A stretch of DNA of 64,000 bases, taken from positions 434,001 to 498,000 of the forward strand of contig JAVTLE010000017.1 of the NCBI GenBank assembly GCA_033439295.1, read 5' to 3'. Shown in pieces: positions 23,710 through 36,500 of this stretch (position 1 is its first letter; each line of letters opens with the position of its first letter). Under the pieces are notes generated by a model, which searched no databases, had not been told where the DNA came from, and saw only the letters and a program-made list of their open reading frames with translations. The DNA is from Deuterostichococcus epilithicus. Taxonomy: Eukaryota > Chlorophyta > Trebouxiophyceae > Prasiolales > Stichococcaceae. The position numbers and the translations under genes are program-made.

Positions 23710-26569
23710 ATGGCAGCCGACAAGCTGGGCATGTCCCTGGAAGAAATCATCGAGACAAACGCCCAGCCGCGGGCCTCTGGGCGGGGGAGGCGGGGAGGTG
23801 CAGCAGCAAAGGAGACAGACGGCACAGCGCCAAAGACGCGGGGCGGCGTTCGCAAGGCAGCAGTCAGGCAGCAGCCTCGGAATGCAGCAGCAGCAGAGGC
23901 CAAGGACGGCGGCCGGACGCTACGTCCCAGGCGGAGGCGTCGAGGGTGCGATCTGAGTTGCACACCCCCAGTGCAGCACTTTGTACGTCACGCAGGCGGA
24001 CGCGTCAGAGCTGCATCAGCTGGAATATCGCGCACGCTGCAGAAAGGGACGTCTCTGGTAGGCGGTCAGCTCGTCAAACGGTGCTGCACATGTGCTGAGG
24101 TGGCGCCGCAGCTGCGCAACCCTGGCCCATAAGATCGCTCAGTGCAGTTTGCACACCGCCCGAGAACATGCTTGATGTTAAACTCCATGAGCAGTGCTTG
24201 TCAGAGCCCTGGAAGCACAGCACACGCAACTCCCCAATCTGCGCCTCCGCCAGTGTGGGGTGCCCATATCGGCAGGTTTTCGAATATCCTTGAGAGGTGT
24301 CGAGCTGTTCAACGGCAGGAGGCTAGAGGCTGGATGATATGACGGACGAGACACCTAAGGTGGCCAGTGGGGCTCGCTGGTATTTCCAACTGCGGCATGC
24401 AGACGCATGCACAATGCGCCCCGGAAGACAGAAGGCGCATTTGCCCATTGTTGCAGGAGCCAGACGGGCGAGGACGACGACCTGATAGAAGACGGCCTGA
24501 AAAGCGGCGAGTTCATCAAGGTGGGGTTTCTGACGCATTCTTGTCTTCCTGGGTGTCGGAACTTGCAAGGGTGGCCGCTGGCTCTGGCGGAAGGGCCTGG
24601 CGGCGCGGCCACACTTCGGCGCCGCAGCAGGAAAGCCTGACACCGTGCCGTGCTCGAAGCGGGTGCAAGATGGGCCAGCAGCCACCACCCTTTGCCTGCA
24701 GCTCAACACGATGCAGCCAGGTGAGTGCATACATGCACAGAGCCGCTCAGATACCCTGAGGCGGCCCGTCACGTGCAATTCCTGTCGCAGGTGAGCGGGA
24801 GCAGCCAGACGAAGGCGGTGGCCGGCAAGATCGCGCACGACTCTCGGACGGGCCAGCCGCCGGCGCTGCTGGCCAAAGGGCCTGCTTCCCTGAACCAGGC
24901 CATTAAGGTGGACGCTGGATCATGGCATCTGTTCCCCTGGTGTCGCCCCTGTCTTCATGCACGAAGGCTGGACGCGGAGGCACTTGCACCCTGTTGCATG
25001 CCTGTGATGCACGGCGTGCCGCGGCACCAAGGCAGCAGCAGTGTGAGCCGTCGCCGCCGCCGTCACGCGCCCGGCAAGCCGGCTGCAGCTGCACATGCGG
25101 ACACTGAGCGCAGGACTCGTTAGGCACTCTGACACCTGCAGGCGGTCGCAGTGGCGCGGCAGTACCTTCGGGATGACAACTCGGACCTCACCTGCCAACC
25201 GGCCTTCCGCGACGAGTGCGCTTTGAACCTGTCCTACGATTTCATTGTAGCTTGCCCTTCGCCTGCTCCGCATCTCCAGCAACGCCTTGCCACCGATCGG
25301 CTAACGAGAGTCGCTGCCAGGGCCAGGGTGTTGTTTATGGCCATCAATGCCTCTCGACCATGCGGCAAGGCTGTTGGCATTGTTGATGCCTCCAGACACG
25401 TGCTTCCAGCGCTCTCCAAACGATCGCCCATCCCTGCGCGCAGCAAGCAGATGGCGAGCCTAGCGCTGTACCTGGCCAAGCGGCGGCCCGTCACCTTCCC
25501 CAAGCGAAATGTGCGTGCGCAGATCCTCCGCCACCTCAGCCATGCAGCACCGCCCTGCATTCTGCACTGGCAACGGCAAGCTGACTGCGTTGCCGCAGAA
25601 TTTTTTGAAGTGTCTAGTTTTTAAAATACCAGCCCCTCTGCCGTCCCGTCGACCCGCCTCCTGTCATCCAGGACGAAGCCCTTGTCACACGCGTGAATGA
25701 GATTGGAACGGCAGTCGCCCCTGCACTGCAGGTTCAAGATCTCACTGTGGGCAAAGACAGCAACCCGCACCTGATCGCCGGCGCGATCGCCGCCCGGGTG
25801 AGCGCCTGGCTTGGTCCCTTCCCGATGCTGCTGCCGGCATCTACGACTTACGGCATGTTGAACCCTACACTGGGCGCTGGGCGGTAATTGCGCTGACTAG
25901 CAAGCGTTCAACCAGCGTTTCAAGGGCAGAGACCAGTGCTGCCCGCGGGCATCGTGGGCATGGGGTTGCAGCGCTGACGCCCACTGTAGTGTCTTGTTGC
26001 TCTGGAATGAGGCCCATCCGGTTTTGTCCAAGGTTATTGGATGCAAACCGAGATATAGTGCCGGGTGCAGGTGCGAAAGGACAAGCCAGGGGCGCCAACC
26101 GACGTCTTTCTTCATGATTTGTGAGATGAAGTCCTAATTCACTGCTGGCGCAGGTACGTGAGGACAAGCCGGTGGCGCTAACTAGCATTGGTGACCAGGC
26201 GGCCACGATCGCGATGCGTGCCATCTGCAGCGGCCGCCTGTACCTCGAGGTAACATCCATTGCTGCTGCCACCATGTATGCGCCTTGCCCACACAACAGC
26301 TGGCAGCCGCTGCAGCAGCCCGCAGCGAAACGCACGATCTGCCGCAAGACTGGAGCAATCATGTCACATGCGTGGTGCAGCGTCCAGTGCCGGGTCATTC
26401 GCGCTGTCCCCGCCAGGTTGCCAGTGTGTCTTCTTTGCTCTATGTGCAGGATGACAAGTGCGACATCAAGGCGCTGATCGAGTTCGAGAGCGTGGAGAAG
26501 GTCGCGGGACGGGGCAAGGGCTCGACGCTGAATGCGCTGCGCTTCAATATTCTGGTGGAGGATGTGTGA
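23710..26569 (+). CDS. Protein with two SpoVS/Alba-like modules and an ALY/REF-like N-terminal motif
   Basis: Eight exons: 23710-23945, 24457-24520, 24791-24907, 25142-25215, 25444-25510, 25672-25797, 26154-26249, 26450-26569. Phases close exactly, giving 299 residues. Residues 1-20 (MAADKLGMSLEEIIETNAQP) resemble the UAP56-binding motif of ALY/REF export factors, followed by an Arg/Gly/Ala-rich stretch like RGG regions and an acidic linker (GEDDDLIEDGLKSGEFIK). Module 1, about residues 100-190: VSGSSQTKAVAGKIAHDS, GPASLNQAIKAVAVARQYL, DLTCQPAFRDDKQMASLAL. Module 2, about 200-299: VGKDSNPHLIAGAIAARV, ALTSIGDQAATIAMRAICSG, DDKCDIKALIEF, ending NALRFNILVEDV. SpoVS proteins are small Alba-related nucleic-acid-binding proteins known mainly from bacteria. 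RNA or DNA binding here is inference. The intron before exon 7 holds a decayed copy of that exon's start. Confidence 0.8.
26071..26100 (+). repeat. Decayed copy of the 5' end of SpoVS-like exon 7 in the upstream intron
   Basis: After gtgcag, gtgcgaaaggacaagccagg parallels gtacgtgaggacaagccggt at the real exon start (26154). Both continue with gcgcyaac. Only about 30 bases are recognisable. Confidence 0.65.
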
Positions 26570-27549
26570 ATTCCTTTTCCAGTCCTGATGGGTGGAGCAG
26601 CACGCTGTGGGACACTGAGAGAGCAATGATAGTGCGCCCAGTATGCCATCTGCTATCATGGCACTCGACGAAATTTCCGCTGCCAATTGCGCTTGCGCAA
26701 CACGCTGCACCAGAAGTAGCTGAGCAAAGCCCAAAATACTCGGCGCAGGACATCTGAAGTGCTCAAGCCTCCTGACTATGTATCGTCTGACTTCTTCTGT
26801 ACAGGTTGATTTGGTGGTTTCGTGGTGTGTCTACGTGACGTTGTAGCCTTGAAGTTTAGGGAGGCAGCCATTGGGTTTGGGAACAAATTGCTAAGGAATT
26901 CATCTGTTGAACAGGACCGTCAATCACACATACGCTCAGCAGTTAGACCTGAAACTGCCCGCGAAGAGTCCGGCATTCACCAATCCTCTAGCTCGGATGG
27001 AAAAGCCGGACGAAATGCGCTCGGCGCTGCCGAAGGCAGCCGCACTGTTTGCAAACCCGCTGTTAGCTTACTCAGCTGGCCAAAGCTGAACTCGTGGTAC
27101 CCTCCCGATAATGCAGCAGTATCATTACACTGGCGAAAGGTACCTGTCGAATTTCATAAGGGCACTGTCAGCGTCGCCGGCTCCGCCGCCCCCATATTGG
27201 CACAGACCAGCGCTACCTAGGCTATGCCGACTGCAGTGGCGGCACCCTCAGACGGTCGGAAAGCCTTCATCCTGCGATGCCACGATGGCAGCCTCAGATA
27301 AGGCAGCCATCCCTCTGTGGATGGCCGCCGCTGGCCAGTCAGCATAGGCAGTGGCAGTCTTGAGCCACCAGGAGCCCATCGCTCCACGACCCCCGTCCTC
27401 CATGACGGCGTGAAGACCGTGAAGTGGGAGCCGCTATGGTGGCTAGCGGTGCGACTGCCGTCCAGCCGGCACAAGATGTTGCAGCCCCGCAAGCTGCTGC
27501 CTGAGCGCCGCCAGTGCTGCCAGAGCCGGCCTCCGCCGCCAGATGCGCG
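26570..27549. other. Convergent intergenic stretch
   Basis: Between two convergent stops. No gene seen. At about 27405-27460 there is a degraded copy of the last kinase exon (gtgggagccgctatggtggc against gtgggaaccgccatggtggc at 27580). This copy lies downstream of the stop, unlike the other exon copies in the window. Confidence 0.55.
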
Positions 27550-30500
27550 TCACTCAGTGACGGTGTGCAGGTCCGTGTAGTGGGAACCGCCATGGTGGCT
27601 CGCAGAGCTCAGGTGGCGGCTCTCGTACTGGTCCAAGTGGTCGGTGCTGCCCACGTGCAGCAGCCGCAGGAAGCCGTCAAAATCGATCTCGTCCGCGTCT
27701 GCGCAGGCAGAGGAGGATCACAGCATGACTTGACGCTCGGTGAAACTGCAACAAACGAACAATGGAAGGGGCTGTCTCCACGCAGCAATCGCAGGAAGTC
27801 ATCGACATACAAACTTGCTTCTGTCTGCGGGGCAGGCAAGGCGTTTCAGGTGGTGCAAGGCAGGCACGGCTGTTCAGGGTGCTGGTAAATACATAACTGA
27901 GATTTCAGGCATTAGTGGCGCCAAGGCTTCGAACAGCGCGCCCAGCATGGCGCAATCGACTTTGGCGCGCAACAGGTCTCCATGATATACTCATGTTTTG
28001 GCGAGCAGCAAGACATGCCATCAGCGCCAGCCTCGGCAGGGTGGCTCCATTGGTGCGGTCGACTTCCGCACTCGGGATTGTCAAAAGATGAGGAGTGTAC
28101 GGGAAGCAGACAGCATCAGTCTGATGGGAAGCACACCAACAGCGCCGGCCTCCAGGAGAGCGTCTTCGACTGCGTAGTCGACCTCCGCGCACGGCAGCCG
28201 CGTGCGCAGCATGTCGATGAGGTGGGAGGACCGGACGGTGCCGCTGCCGCTGCTTCCGCCGCCGGCTCTGGCATCCCTGCCGTCGCCGCCGGCGCGCTCG
28301 ATCTCATCGAATGCGCGCTTGGCCGCTTGCAGCCACTGTTCCCTGCGGGGGTGGCACAACAGCACAGCCGGATGAGCGGTCGCAGCACGGACGACGCGGT
28401 ACTGTGTTGAGAGTGACAGGCGGCCGTGCACGCCGCCGGCTGCGCTGGCAGGGAGCACCACCGCCGCTGTGTGCACTTCCGGTCTGCCATGCCGTAGGTG
28501 CTGTCGGTGAGCCCGCCAGCTGTCATGCTGGCCGAATCAGTGCACACGTCCACGTTCAGCATGGCGTGTTGTTTGCTGGCAGGACGCAGGACGATTGGCA
28601 GAGGGATCAGGATTCAGCAGAACAGGCGCACCTGAAGTCGACCTGGTAGGCGGACCAGTCAATCTGGGACGCCAGGAAGCCGGACTTCTTCACGAGCCCA
28701 TCAGAGTGCATCTGCTCCAGCAGGCGCGCCACCTCGGACGGCTCCAGGGCGTACCCGAGGCGCGCCAGGCCCTCCGCCAGCTGCTCCACCGCGACGCCCT
28801 CCTGCCCGGATGCAGCACTGAACCCGTGACCCGAACAGCAATGACAATGAAACCAGGACGTGGACAAGCGGAAGGTGACAGTGGTGCACCTGCTCGTCCG
28901 GCAGGCAGGCGGTCTGGACGGCTCCAGGGCATATCTAGCCAAGCCCAGATGCAGAATCTCCATACTAACAAAGGTTTAAATTTTCAAGAGGTGATACTAC
29001 TAATGCTCTTTTGATTTTGGATGAGAGGGACACATGGCCAGCCCATCCGCCAGCTGCTCCACCGCAACGCCCCTGCGGAAGGACAGAAGGCAAACATGTC
29101 AGAGGCGCAGTGGAGACTGGAAGGGGCAATGCAGGCCTGCATGGTGCTGCTTCCGTTGGCTCCAGCACATGGCGAAGGCGCGGCAGGGCCCCTGCCTGGG
29201 CGGCCTCCTTGGCAAATCCCCCCCTTCCCCTTTTCCCCCTTATCAACGGAAAGGAGCGACGGGGAGGGACAGGAAGTAACACCAGCAGGCCTGCAGGGTA
29301 ACCTGAGACCACATCATCGATGCAGGGCCGAGCCCAGGCACAGCCGGCCCCTGGAGGCTGCTTCACCGCGACGCGCTCCTATCTCGTTTGGCAGCCTTGC
29401 GCATGTGGACTGCCGCCGGGAGTGCTTGTCAGCAGCCCAGCCGCGTCAGGCCCGCCCTCAGCAGCAACACCATTGCAAGGGTGGAATGTACTGCCAAGGA
29501 AGACAACATAAAGGGGCCAGTGGGCGGGACTACAGCGCATACTGGGTCGCACCATCCCTCCCAGCAGTCACCCTTCAACAGTGCTAGAAGCAGGATCAAT
29601 CTTTCAGGCTCAGCATGTGGCCGCAAGCAGCGACTGCGCTCATCAATGCGTTCGACCACACAGCACTGCAAGGAAGGCTGCAGTGTTAGCAGTGCATGGT
29701 GGATTTGCACGGCGAAGTGCAGAGGCAGACTGAAGACACTGCAGAGCCGGCGCCGGGACATCTCACGCCTCGCTGGACAGGTCGCCATCCAACGGCAGTG
29801 AGGGACACTGAACAGAAGGTCGAAAGGCACATGCAGCAGCAGACAGCCTGTGGTAATCCATTTGAGACTGCAAATGAACGACCTGCAGAGGGACAGGCCC
29901 AAATTCAAATATCGGTGCAATGCTGGTGCATTCCTTGCACCCGACAGCCTCCACCCAGCCAGGTGCTTGCCAACCTGTCTGAATGTCTCTAAACCCACGG
30001 TGTGAAACAGACCTTCGAGAGGGCTACACTTCAGGTGCGCACCTCCTCGCGCGAAAAGTGCAGCCGGCGCATGACGTCTCGGATGTCCTGCGGGAAGGTG
30101 CTGCCGGAGAACGCGGCATCCAGCTCCCGGGAGTGAAAGCTGCCCTCCGCGCTGCTGGCGTTGCTCTGCATTCGGCAAGCACGGAACAAATACTTTCCGG
30201 TGTCATGTCGCAGAGAGAATGTTGCAATATGGCCTCAGGATGGCGGGGTGCTCCGCCAGCACCGCCCGCCTCCCGTAGTGGAACTGCCCTTGACGCAAGG
30301 GCCTCCATTTCTCTACATGTTCAGTGTAAACTCAGTCAGGGATCCGTTTTGACTGAAAAGTAAACGGTCGGTCGGTTGCTTCCTTGCGGGTGCTCGGTCA
30401 CGGCTGGCAGCAGCGGGACCCCCCGCATCCAGTATGCACGTGCGGGAGCTGCCCTCCTTGTGACTGGCGTTGATCTGCGGTCAAACGCAAAGCTTGGATG

Positions 30501-33500
30501 CGAGGATCTGTACGCCAACCTAAGCATCGCAGTAGCAGTGTTCAGGTCCGGTGAAAGTTGCCCTCAGCGCTGCTGGCATGCTTGTGCAGGCCAGCTGTCC
30601 TGGCGGTCAAGGAAGTGTCTCTCACTTGCCAGAGCGAGAGCTCTGCAACTGGAAGTGCACTGACGCTGCAGCAGCCAGAGGCCGCCTGCGAGGTCGTCGT
30701 CAGACTGTCCTGCATGCGACGCACGTCATAGTGCGTGGGCAGGTGGCGATCGTCTGACCGGCCGCCGCAGCCAGGGGGCTGTGTGCATAGGAGAATAAGG
30801 TGCAGGGGTGTGTGCGACTGCGCATAGCACCCAGAGCAGACGACAGGACGACGGTTGATCCACAGCCTGTGAGCAAGGGCTCAGTGCTGCAGGCTCTTCA
30901 GGCATCGGCCGCCTGCCCGCTGCAAATGGGCGCTGCATCTAATCGCACACACCTAGAGCGCATCCCCCAGAAGTAATGGCCTCCTCAGTTCCCCAATGTA
31001 TTCGCTGACAGGCACTCCGAAGACCATCGCAAGTCTGACAGAAACCATGTCATCAGTGCTCTGTACGATCTGTGTGTGGGACTCAGGAACTGACGAGGTG
31101 GAGTCCTTCTCAAGGCTTTTTGGGGTTCTAGGATTGTCGGCTGCTGGCCCAAGTGGAGTTGGCTGTGTTGACGCGGCTCAAGCAAGCAGAACATCGAGCA
31201 CGTGGCAGCCAGCAAGCTGCAGCACTGATGGCACCGATCTTCCTGCTTGGGCAAGTCAAGTCAGCGATAGCGAGCCTCGGAGATCTCCAGCATTATCTGA
31301 GCAGCAACGCTCTTGAGTCGCACCCTGTGGGAGGCGTCATCGTCCCGGGAGTGCTGCGACGCGTCCTCGTCAAAGCGCACATGGCGCTCCCGGGAGTCAC
31401 CGCTGCCGCGCCGCACGGCGGCGCTGCCGCCGCCTGGCCGCTCCGGGCTGTGGCGGCTGCCGCCAGCCAGGCAGCCCTCCAGCGGCGAGCCGGCGCCAGC
31501 GCCGCCGCGGGTGCGCCCGCTGCCGCTGCCGCTGCCGCTGCCAGACCGTTCATCGGCTGGCGCCGCCGCCCGCAGCCGCGGCAGCGGCTGCGGCTGCGGC
31601 TGCTGCGATGGCTGCTGGGCCTCTGCAGCAGCACAGGAGCCGCGATTTAGATGTCTGGCGCCCTCTGCATGCTAAATGCCGCCGGGGCGGATCCACAGGC
31701 AGTCTGCCATTGGTGCATTCCTGTGATGCGCTTTGCCAGGGCTGCAAGACCCCCAAGCCAGTCCAAGGGCAGCTCCGTTCTTCTGTCAAAGCAGCGTGCT
31801 ACACGAAGGTCCGATGCCCAGCTAGCAGAGACAAGAGCGTGCCGTCAATGTCCATGAGGTCAGGCGCCGATGCCCGCCGCCTGCCAAAGCCGCTGCCGCT
31901 GTTGTCGGCGCCACCGCTGCTCAGGTCAGCAGAGTTGCGCCGCTGCCCCTCCAGGAACGCCTGAGAGCATTCGGAATAGCAGGTTTAATTCCCGAGCCCA
32001 GACTGACGGTCGTGCGCGCCAGTCGCGCAAGCTGGCGTAAGACGGCCCGTCCGTCAAGACTGCGCCATGGTCCAGACAACTTCCAGAGCCACCCGACTCT
32101 GGTGATACCACCCTGCGGCCGCTGCACTCCTCTGATTCCCATGGGAGCAGCTCAGCAAAGGCGCTTCCTCAGGGCAGGCTGCATCAGACTGTGGGGCTCA
32201 GTGGCCAGAGCTCGAGCTCGCCTTGTACAAGCCGGCGTCGCCGCGTCGGCCGCGGCCCTCGCTCTCCGGTTCCGCGGGTCCTGACGCCTGCGGCATTGGC
32301 GCTGCCGCCGCTGCTGCCGCAGCAGCCAAGTCCGTGCCCGAAACTGACTGCGAGCGTCGCGGCTGCAGCACTTGCGGTGCTGTTGGTATGACGCGACCGG
32401 AGGGCACATGGCGTGCCCAGCGACCGCCGGCAGCGGGCTGCTCCGGGAACGCTGTCAGGTCCACCTGCAGGGGTCCAGGATGCCAGTCAGCACATGGCCG
32501 GGTCATCAGGCCATGCAGTCAAGTGGCTGCAGGGCGATTGCTTCAGAGGGTCTGCCCCTTGCAGCAGGGTTTACACAGGGTGGACTGCAGCCAGTAGGGC
32601 CCAGTGAAATCGCTCGCCTTGCTGTGGGGATCGACAGCATGGCAGTGTGCAAGCTGGCCAGCTTCATTGTGTCCATTGACTGGGGTCTAGTAGAGTGCGT
32701 GCAGTGCTGAGCAGATGTCGTGCAGTGCTGTGCGGCATCCGCATCATAGCCTCACGCCGTCTCTGCAGGAACAGCGCTAGCTCACATGGCGCAGACACTG
32801 CAAGCAGCAACCAATACCGACACCAACACCGATGTCGGAGACAGCGGTGCGCAGCGGCCAGCGGCCTCGTGTGGCAAGCCAGGTGTATGCATCATGCAAA
32901 GCACAGCATGGTCCCTGCCGCAAGGTGCAATACGTGGCAACGGTCGAGGAGCTTTACCGCTGGCAGAGTGCCTGCCATATGCAGCGGACTGGCCAGCCAC
33001 AAAGAAGATGTGGGCAGGACGATTGCAGTGCTGGTCAGTCTTCACCGCTGCCGAGGATACTTCGTCAAGGCGATTGCACAGGAGCGGCGCAGGGCCTCAT
33101 CGCTGGTCTAAGCAAACTGACACACAAATGTTCACTGCTGCCAGAGTCTGAGCGGCGAGTTGCCGTCCCCAATGACCATTGCACCTGCTCGATCCATGGT
33201 TGGACGGACACGCTGCCATCGCATCACTAGAGAGCAGAAAAAGAAAATGTGGGCGAAGGGCCGAAAGACTCACATGCAGCCTGCCGCTTCCACCGCCGCC
33301 GACGCCGGGGTGTGCCGGCGACGCCTTTTGCGCAGCCCACATGCCATGCAGGTCGGGCGCGCTCTTGGAGTGCGCCTGTCGAGAGCAGCAACACTAGAAG
33401 CTTCGCGAAGTGCTTGATTGGAGCTGAAGGAACATGTCAACCTGCTCCAACTTGTTCACCTGCGAAATATCTTCGAAGCACAACGCACAGTGCCTCCTGG

Positions 33501-36500
33501 CGCTGGGCTGCTCCTTGTTATTGTGCAAGCGTCATTGTGCAGGCAACTATTTGGAACTCTCATCTCGACTGTTCACCTTGACGGAGAAGGAGCTGTCCAG
33601 CGCCAGGCGGGCGGCCTTGCGCTGTTCCCGCCGCTCGGTGTCGTTCCGCGGCGCCACGTGAACATAGTCCGGCTCCGCCCACCGGCCGCTGCCTGTAGGT
33701 TGAGGATAGTATGAGTAAGTGTTCGGGCACCCTCAAAACCCCACGCTTGGCAGATATCGTTCCATTCCTCACGCGCCGCCGCACCAGTGATCAGCCCTGT
33801 GCGCACTGCCAACTGGGTTGAAGCATGCACCTTCAGCTGAAGTTGTCGCATGCCAGCGGTTCCGCTAGCCCATGTTGCAGCATTTGACAAGGCAATGCTA
33901 CCTCAGTGCGCAATGACGCAAGCATATGCGTCTTGTGCATGTGCCACCTCGTAAACTGTGCAAAACGTGTAGCAGATCAACCAGCGAGGTGGGCACTCGG
34001 CTTGTGCAGATATTACACATCGTCAAGGACACTGCATTTGCCGAGGTTTGCTCACCAGTCAGCGGCAGTCCCAGTTAGCAAGGCAGTCCCAGTCAGCAAG
34101 CCATCCTGCCTTCGTGCAGGCTTGCTCACTGGTCAGCTGCTGTGCCCGTCAGGAAGCCATCCATCCTAGCCATCCTGTGGCTAGAATCATGCGAGCTGTG
34201 CAGTGCCTGCTGCTGCCACAAAAGCAGGATACTCTACAGCAGCAGCCTTCGCGACCCAGCTGCTGGAATTGAGTCGGCAATTGAGGACTATTTTGAAAAT
34301 TTGTAAAATGTGTTTGGTAGCATTTGAAAATCGCGCACTGCCGTCAAAGGACAGCCGCCCGGCGGCGGCGGCGGCGCGCATGAGGCGGAAGCGGGAGGAG
34401 CCGACCAGTGGCCCCAGCGCAGGTCCCCGGAAGTAGGAGCGTCCCCCGTGCACGCTCGCCGGCCGCTTCTGCCCCAGCAGCTGCCGCAACGAAGGTTTGA
34501 AACGTTGTTCAGTGCACGTGTGCAATGCGGGACACTGCAGAGCGGGCACATGCGAGTGCTCGGCATGCGACTACTGTGTTTGGGCGCCTGTGCTATTGGG
34601 GACGAAAAGCGCGGCAGGCGGACAGACCGCCCTTCAGGCATAACATGCATCATGCACAGGCGTTTGCAAGGGTCAGAGTCCGTGCTTGCACACCCGCCGC
34701 TGGCTCAATCTAGTCGTACTGTTTGCCCGAAACCAACTCTGCTGGTTCAGAGCCAAGGAATAGCGCGCTCACACTTGGCAGCGATGGCCTGGGCCTGTGG
34801 CACTGCACGGTTTCATGAGAGCTCTGATATGTACCTGGCCCTGCGGACTGCCGGTGGAGGTGTGCCGCCCAAGGGAGGTGGTGGCGCCTGGGTACCCCTC
34901 GATGGGGCTGTAATACTCCATGCCTGCATGAGCGCTGCCGCCGGCCGTGTTTCCAAGCTGCGCTTGCGCCTCCTGCGTGTTGGATATGGAATATGGACAA
35001 GGGCTGGCTGGCTTGGCAGCTGGGAAGTGCAATGGGAAGCCGGGAAACACGTGCATGCTCTCTCGGTCTTGCACGCGCACTGTCGTTGCTGGTGTCGCCC
35101 AGCGGCGCCTGCGCCTACAGCAGAGTCCTGCTGCATCGCGGTGCTGCGCGGCGGGGAGGTGGCAGGCGGCGAACGGTACATTATGTACCGTTATTACCAT
35201 TTGCCGCCTGCCATCTCCCCGCTGCGCAGCACCGCGATGCAGCAGGACCCTGCTGCAACAGCGCAGGACACGGCGTGCAAATGGAACCTGGGCTGCAGCA
35301 CACCGAAGGAGCAAGCAGAGCCCGCCGTGTGCATGCCCGCAGAATACAAAGAGCGCAGGGCGGGCTCGTGCGCGCCATGCCCAACGTGGTGCAGTGCAGC
35401 AAAGGATCGATCCTTGCCGCCTTGCAGGCAGACAAACACGGCCTGCTGCAGGCTGCAGGTGTCCTTTGTTGCAGCACGGGGGTCATGCCACACCAGCAGG
35501 GCTGGCATGCCACAACTGCCACCGTCCCATGCAGCACCCTACCCGCCCAGCCCGCTGCAGAAACAGGGGAAATTTTGAAATCAGATATCACAGATTCGAC
35601 AGCCGTGATCACGCGCTGTCGCCCTTACCTCGAACATGCGCCGTTGGCGTTCCGCTCGCACCCTGTCCTCTATCCGCCTGCTTCCGCTACCGCCGCTGCC
35701 GCCGCCGCCTGCGCCTTCGTCACCCCCCGCTGCGCCGCCGCTGCCGCTGCCAGAAGGGCCGCCACCGCCGCTGCCGCCAAAGCTCGGCGCGCCACTTGTC
35801 GTGGCAAGCATTGGCGCAGGCGTTGACCCCGCCAGCGTGCCGTGGCCTGCAGCCAAAGCCCACATTAAGGAAATGATTTCGGATCTGTCTTCGTATGGTG
35901 AGTGCATCGCATTCATTGCCGCGAAGGTCCGACAACAGCCCACATGTGTCGCAGGGGAACAGACTGCGTGTGAGGGCATTTCTAGGCGGCATACATCCAC
36001 CATGCAGACGCTGATGAGGACTTGTGCGGTGAGCTGACACATAGCCGCTGTGCACGCTGAGCAGATGCATTGCCTTTGCCATGTCCATTGCAGCGGCAAG
36101 CCCCTGCGCATGTCCACTGCTACAATGCGCAGGGTGGTGGAGAAAGGATGTCGACATGACCAGGCCAGTCTGTCGACGAGCAGTGGCAGCTGCACAGGCT
36201 GCTCCGCCCCCGTTCCCAGCAACATTATGAACCCACAACCCCGTGCTTGCACTCCTCCGAGAGCTGCTGGCTGCAACATCACCTGTGGCAGAGTCGCTGT
36301 CGTGTGCGGAGCGTGGCCGACCCAAGCCGCCGCTGCCGTCGGGCGTCAGGCGGCAGAGCGCCGCTCTGCGGATTGGCAGCGTGAAGCGTGACACATCCGT
36401 GCCACGGGCAGCCGAACGGTCAATGATTGGCAGAATCGCAGGGCGATCCCAAGCCCGCAGTTGCAGGCGTCGCACAGCAGCAGCAGCATGCCAACAAGTG

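Noticed and set aside
23710-26569. SpoVS-like gene as bacterial contamination
   Set aside because: Eight exons with matching phases and the same intron style as its neighbours.
34448-35578. A 376-codon open frame on the + strand
   Set aside because: It lies antisense over kinase exons and the hairpin, its product has no domain, and minus-strand exons there match the paralogous kinase.
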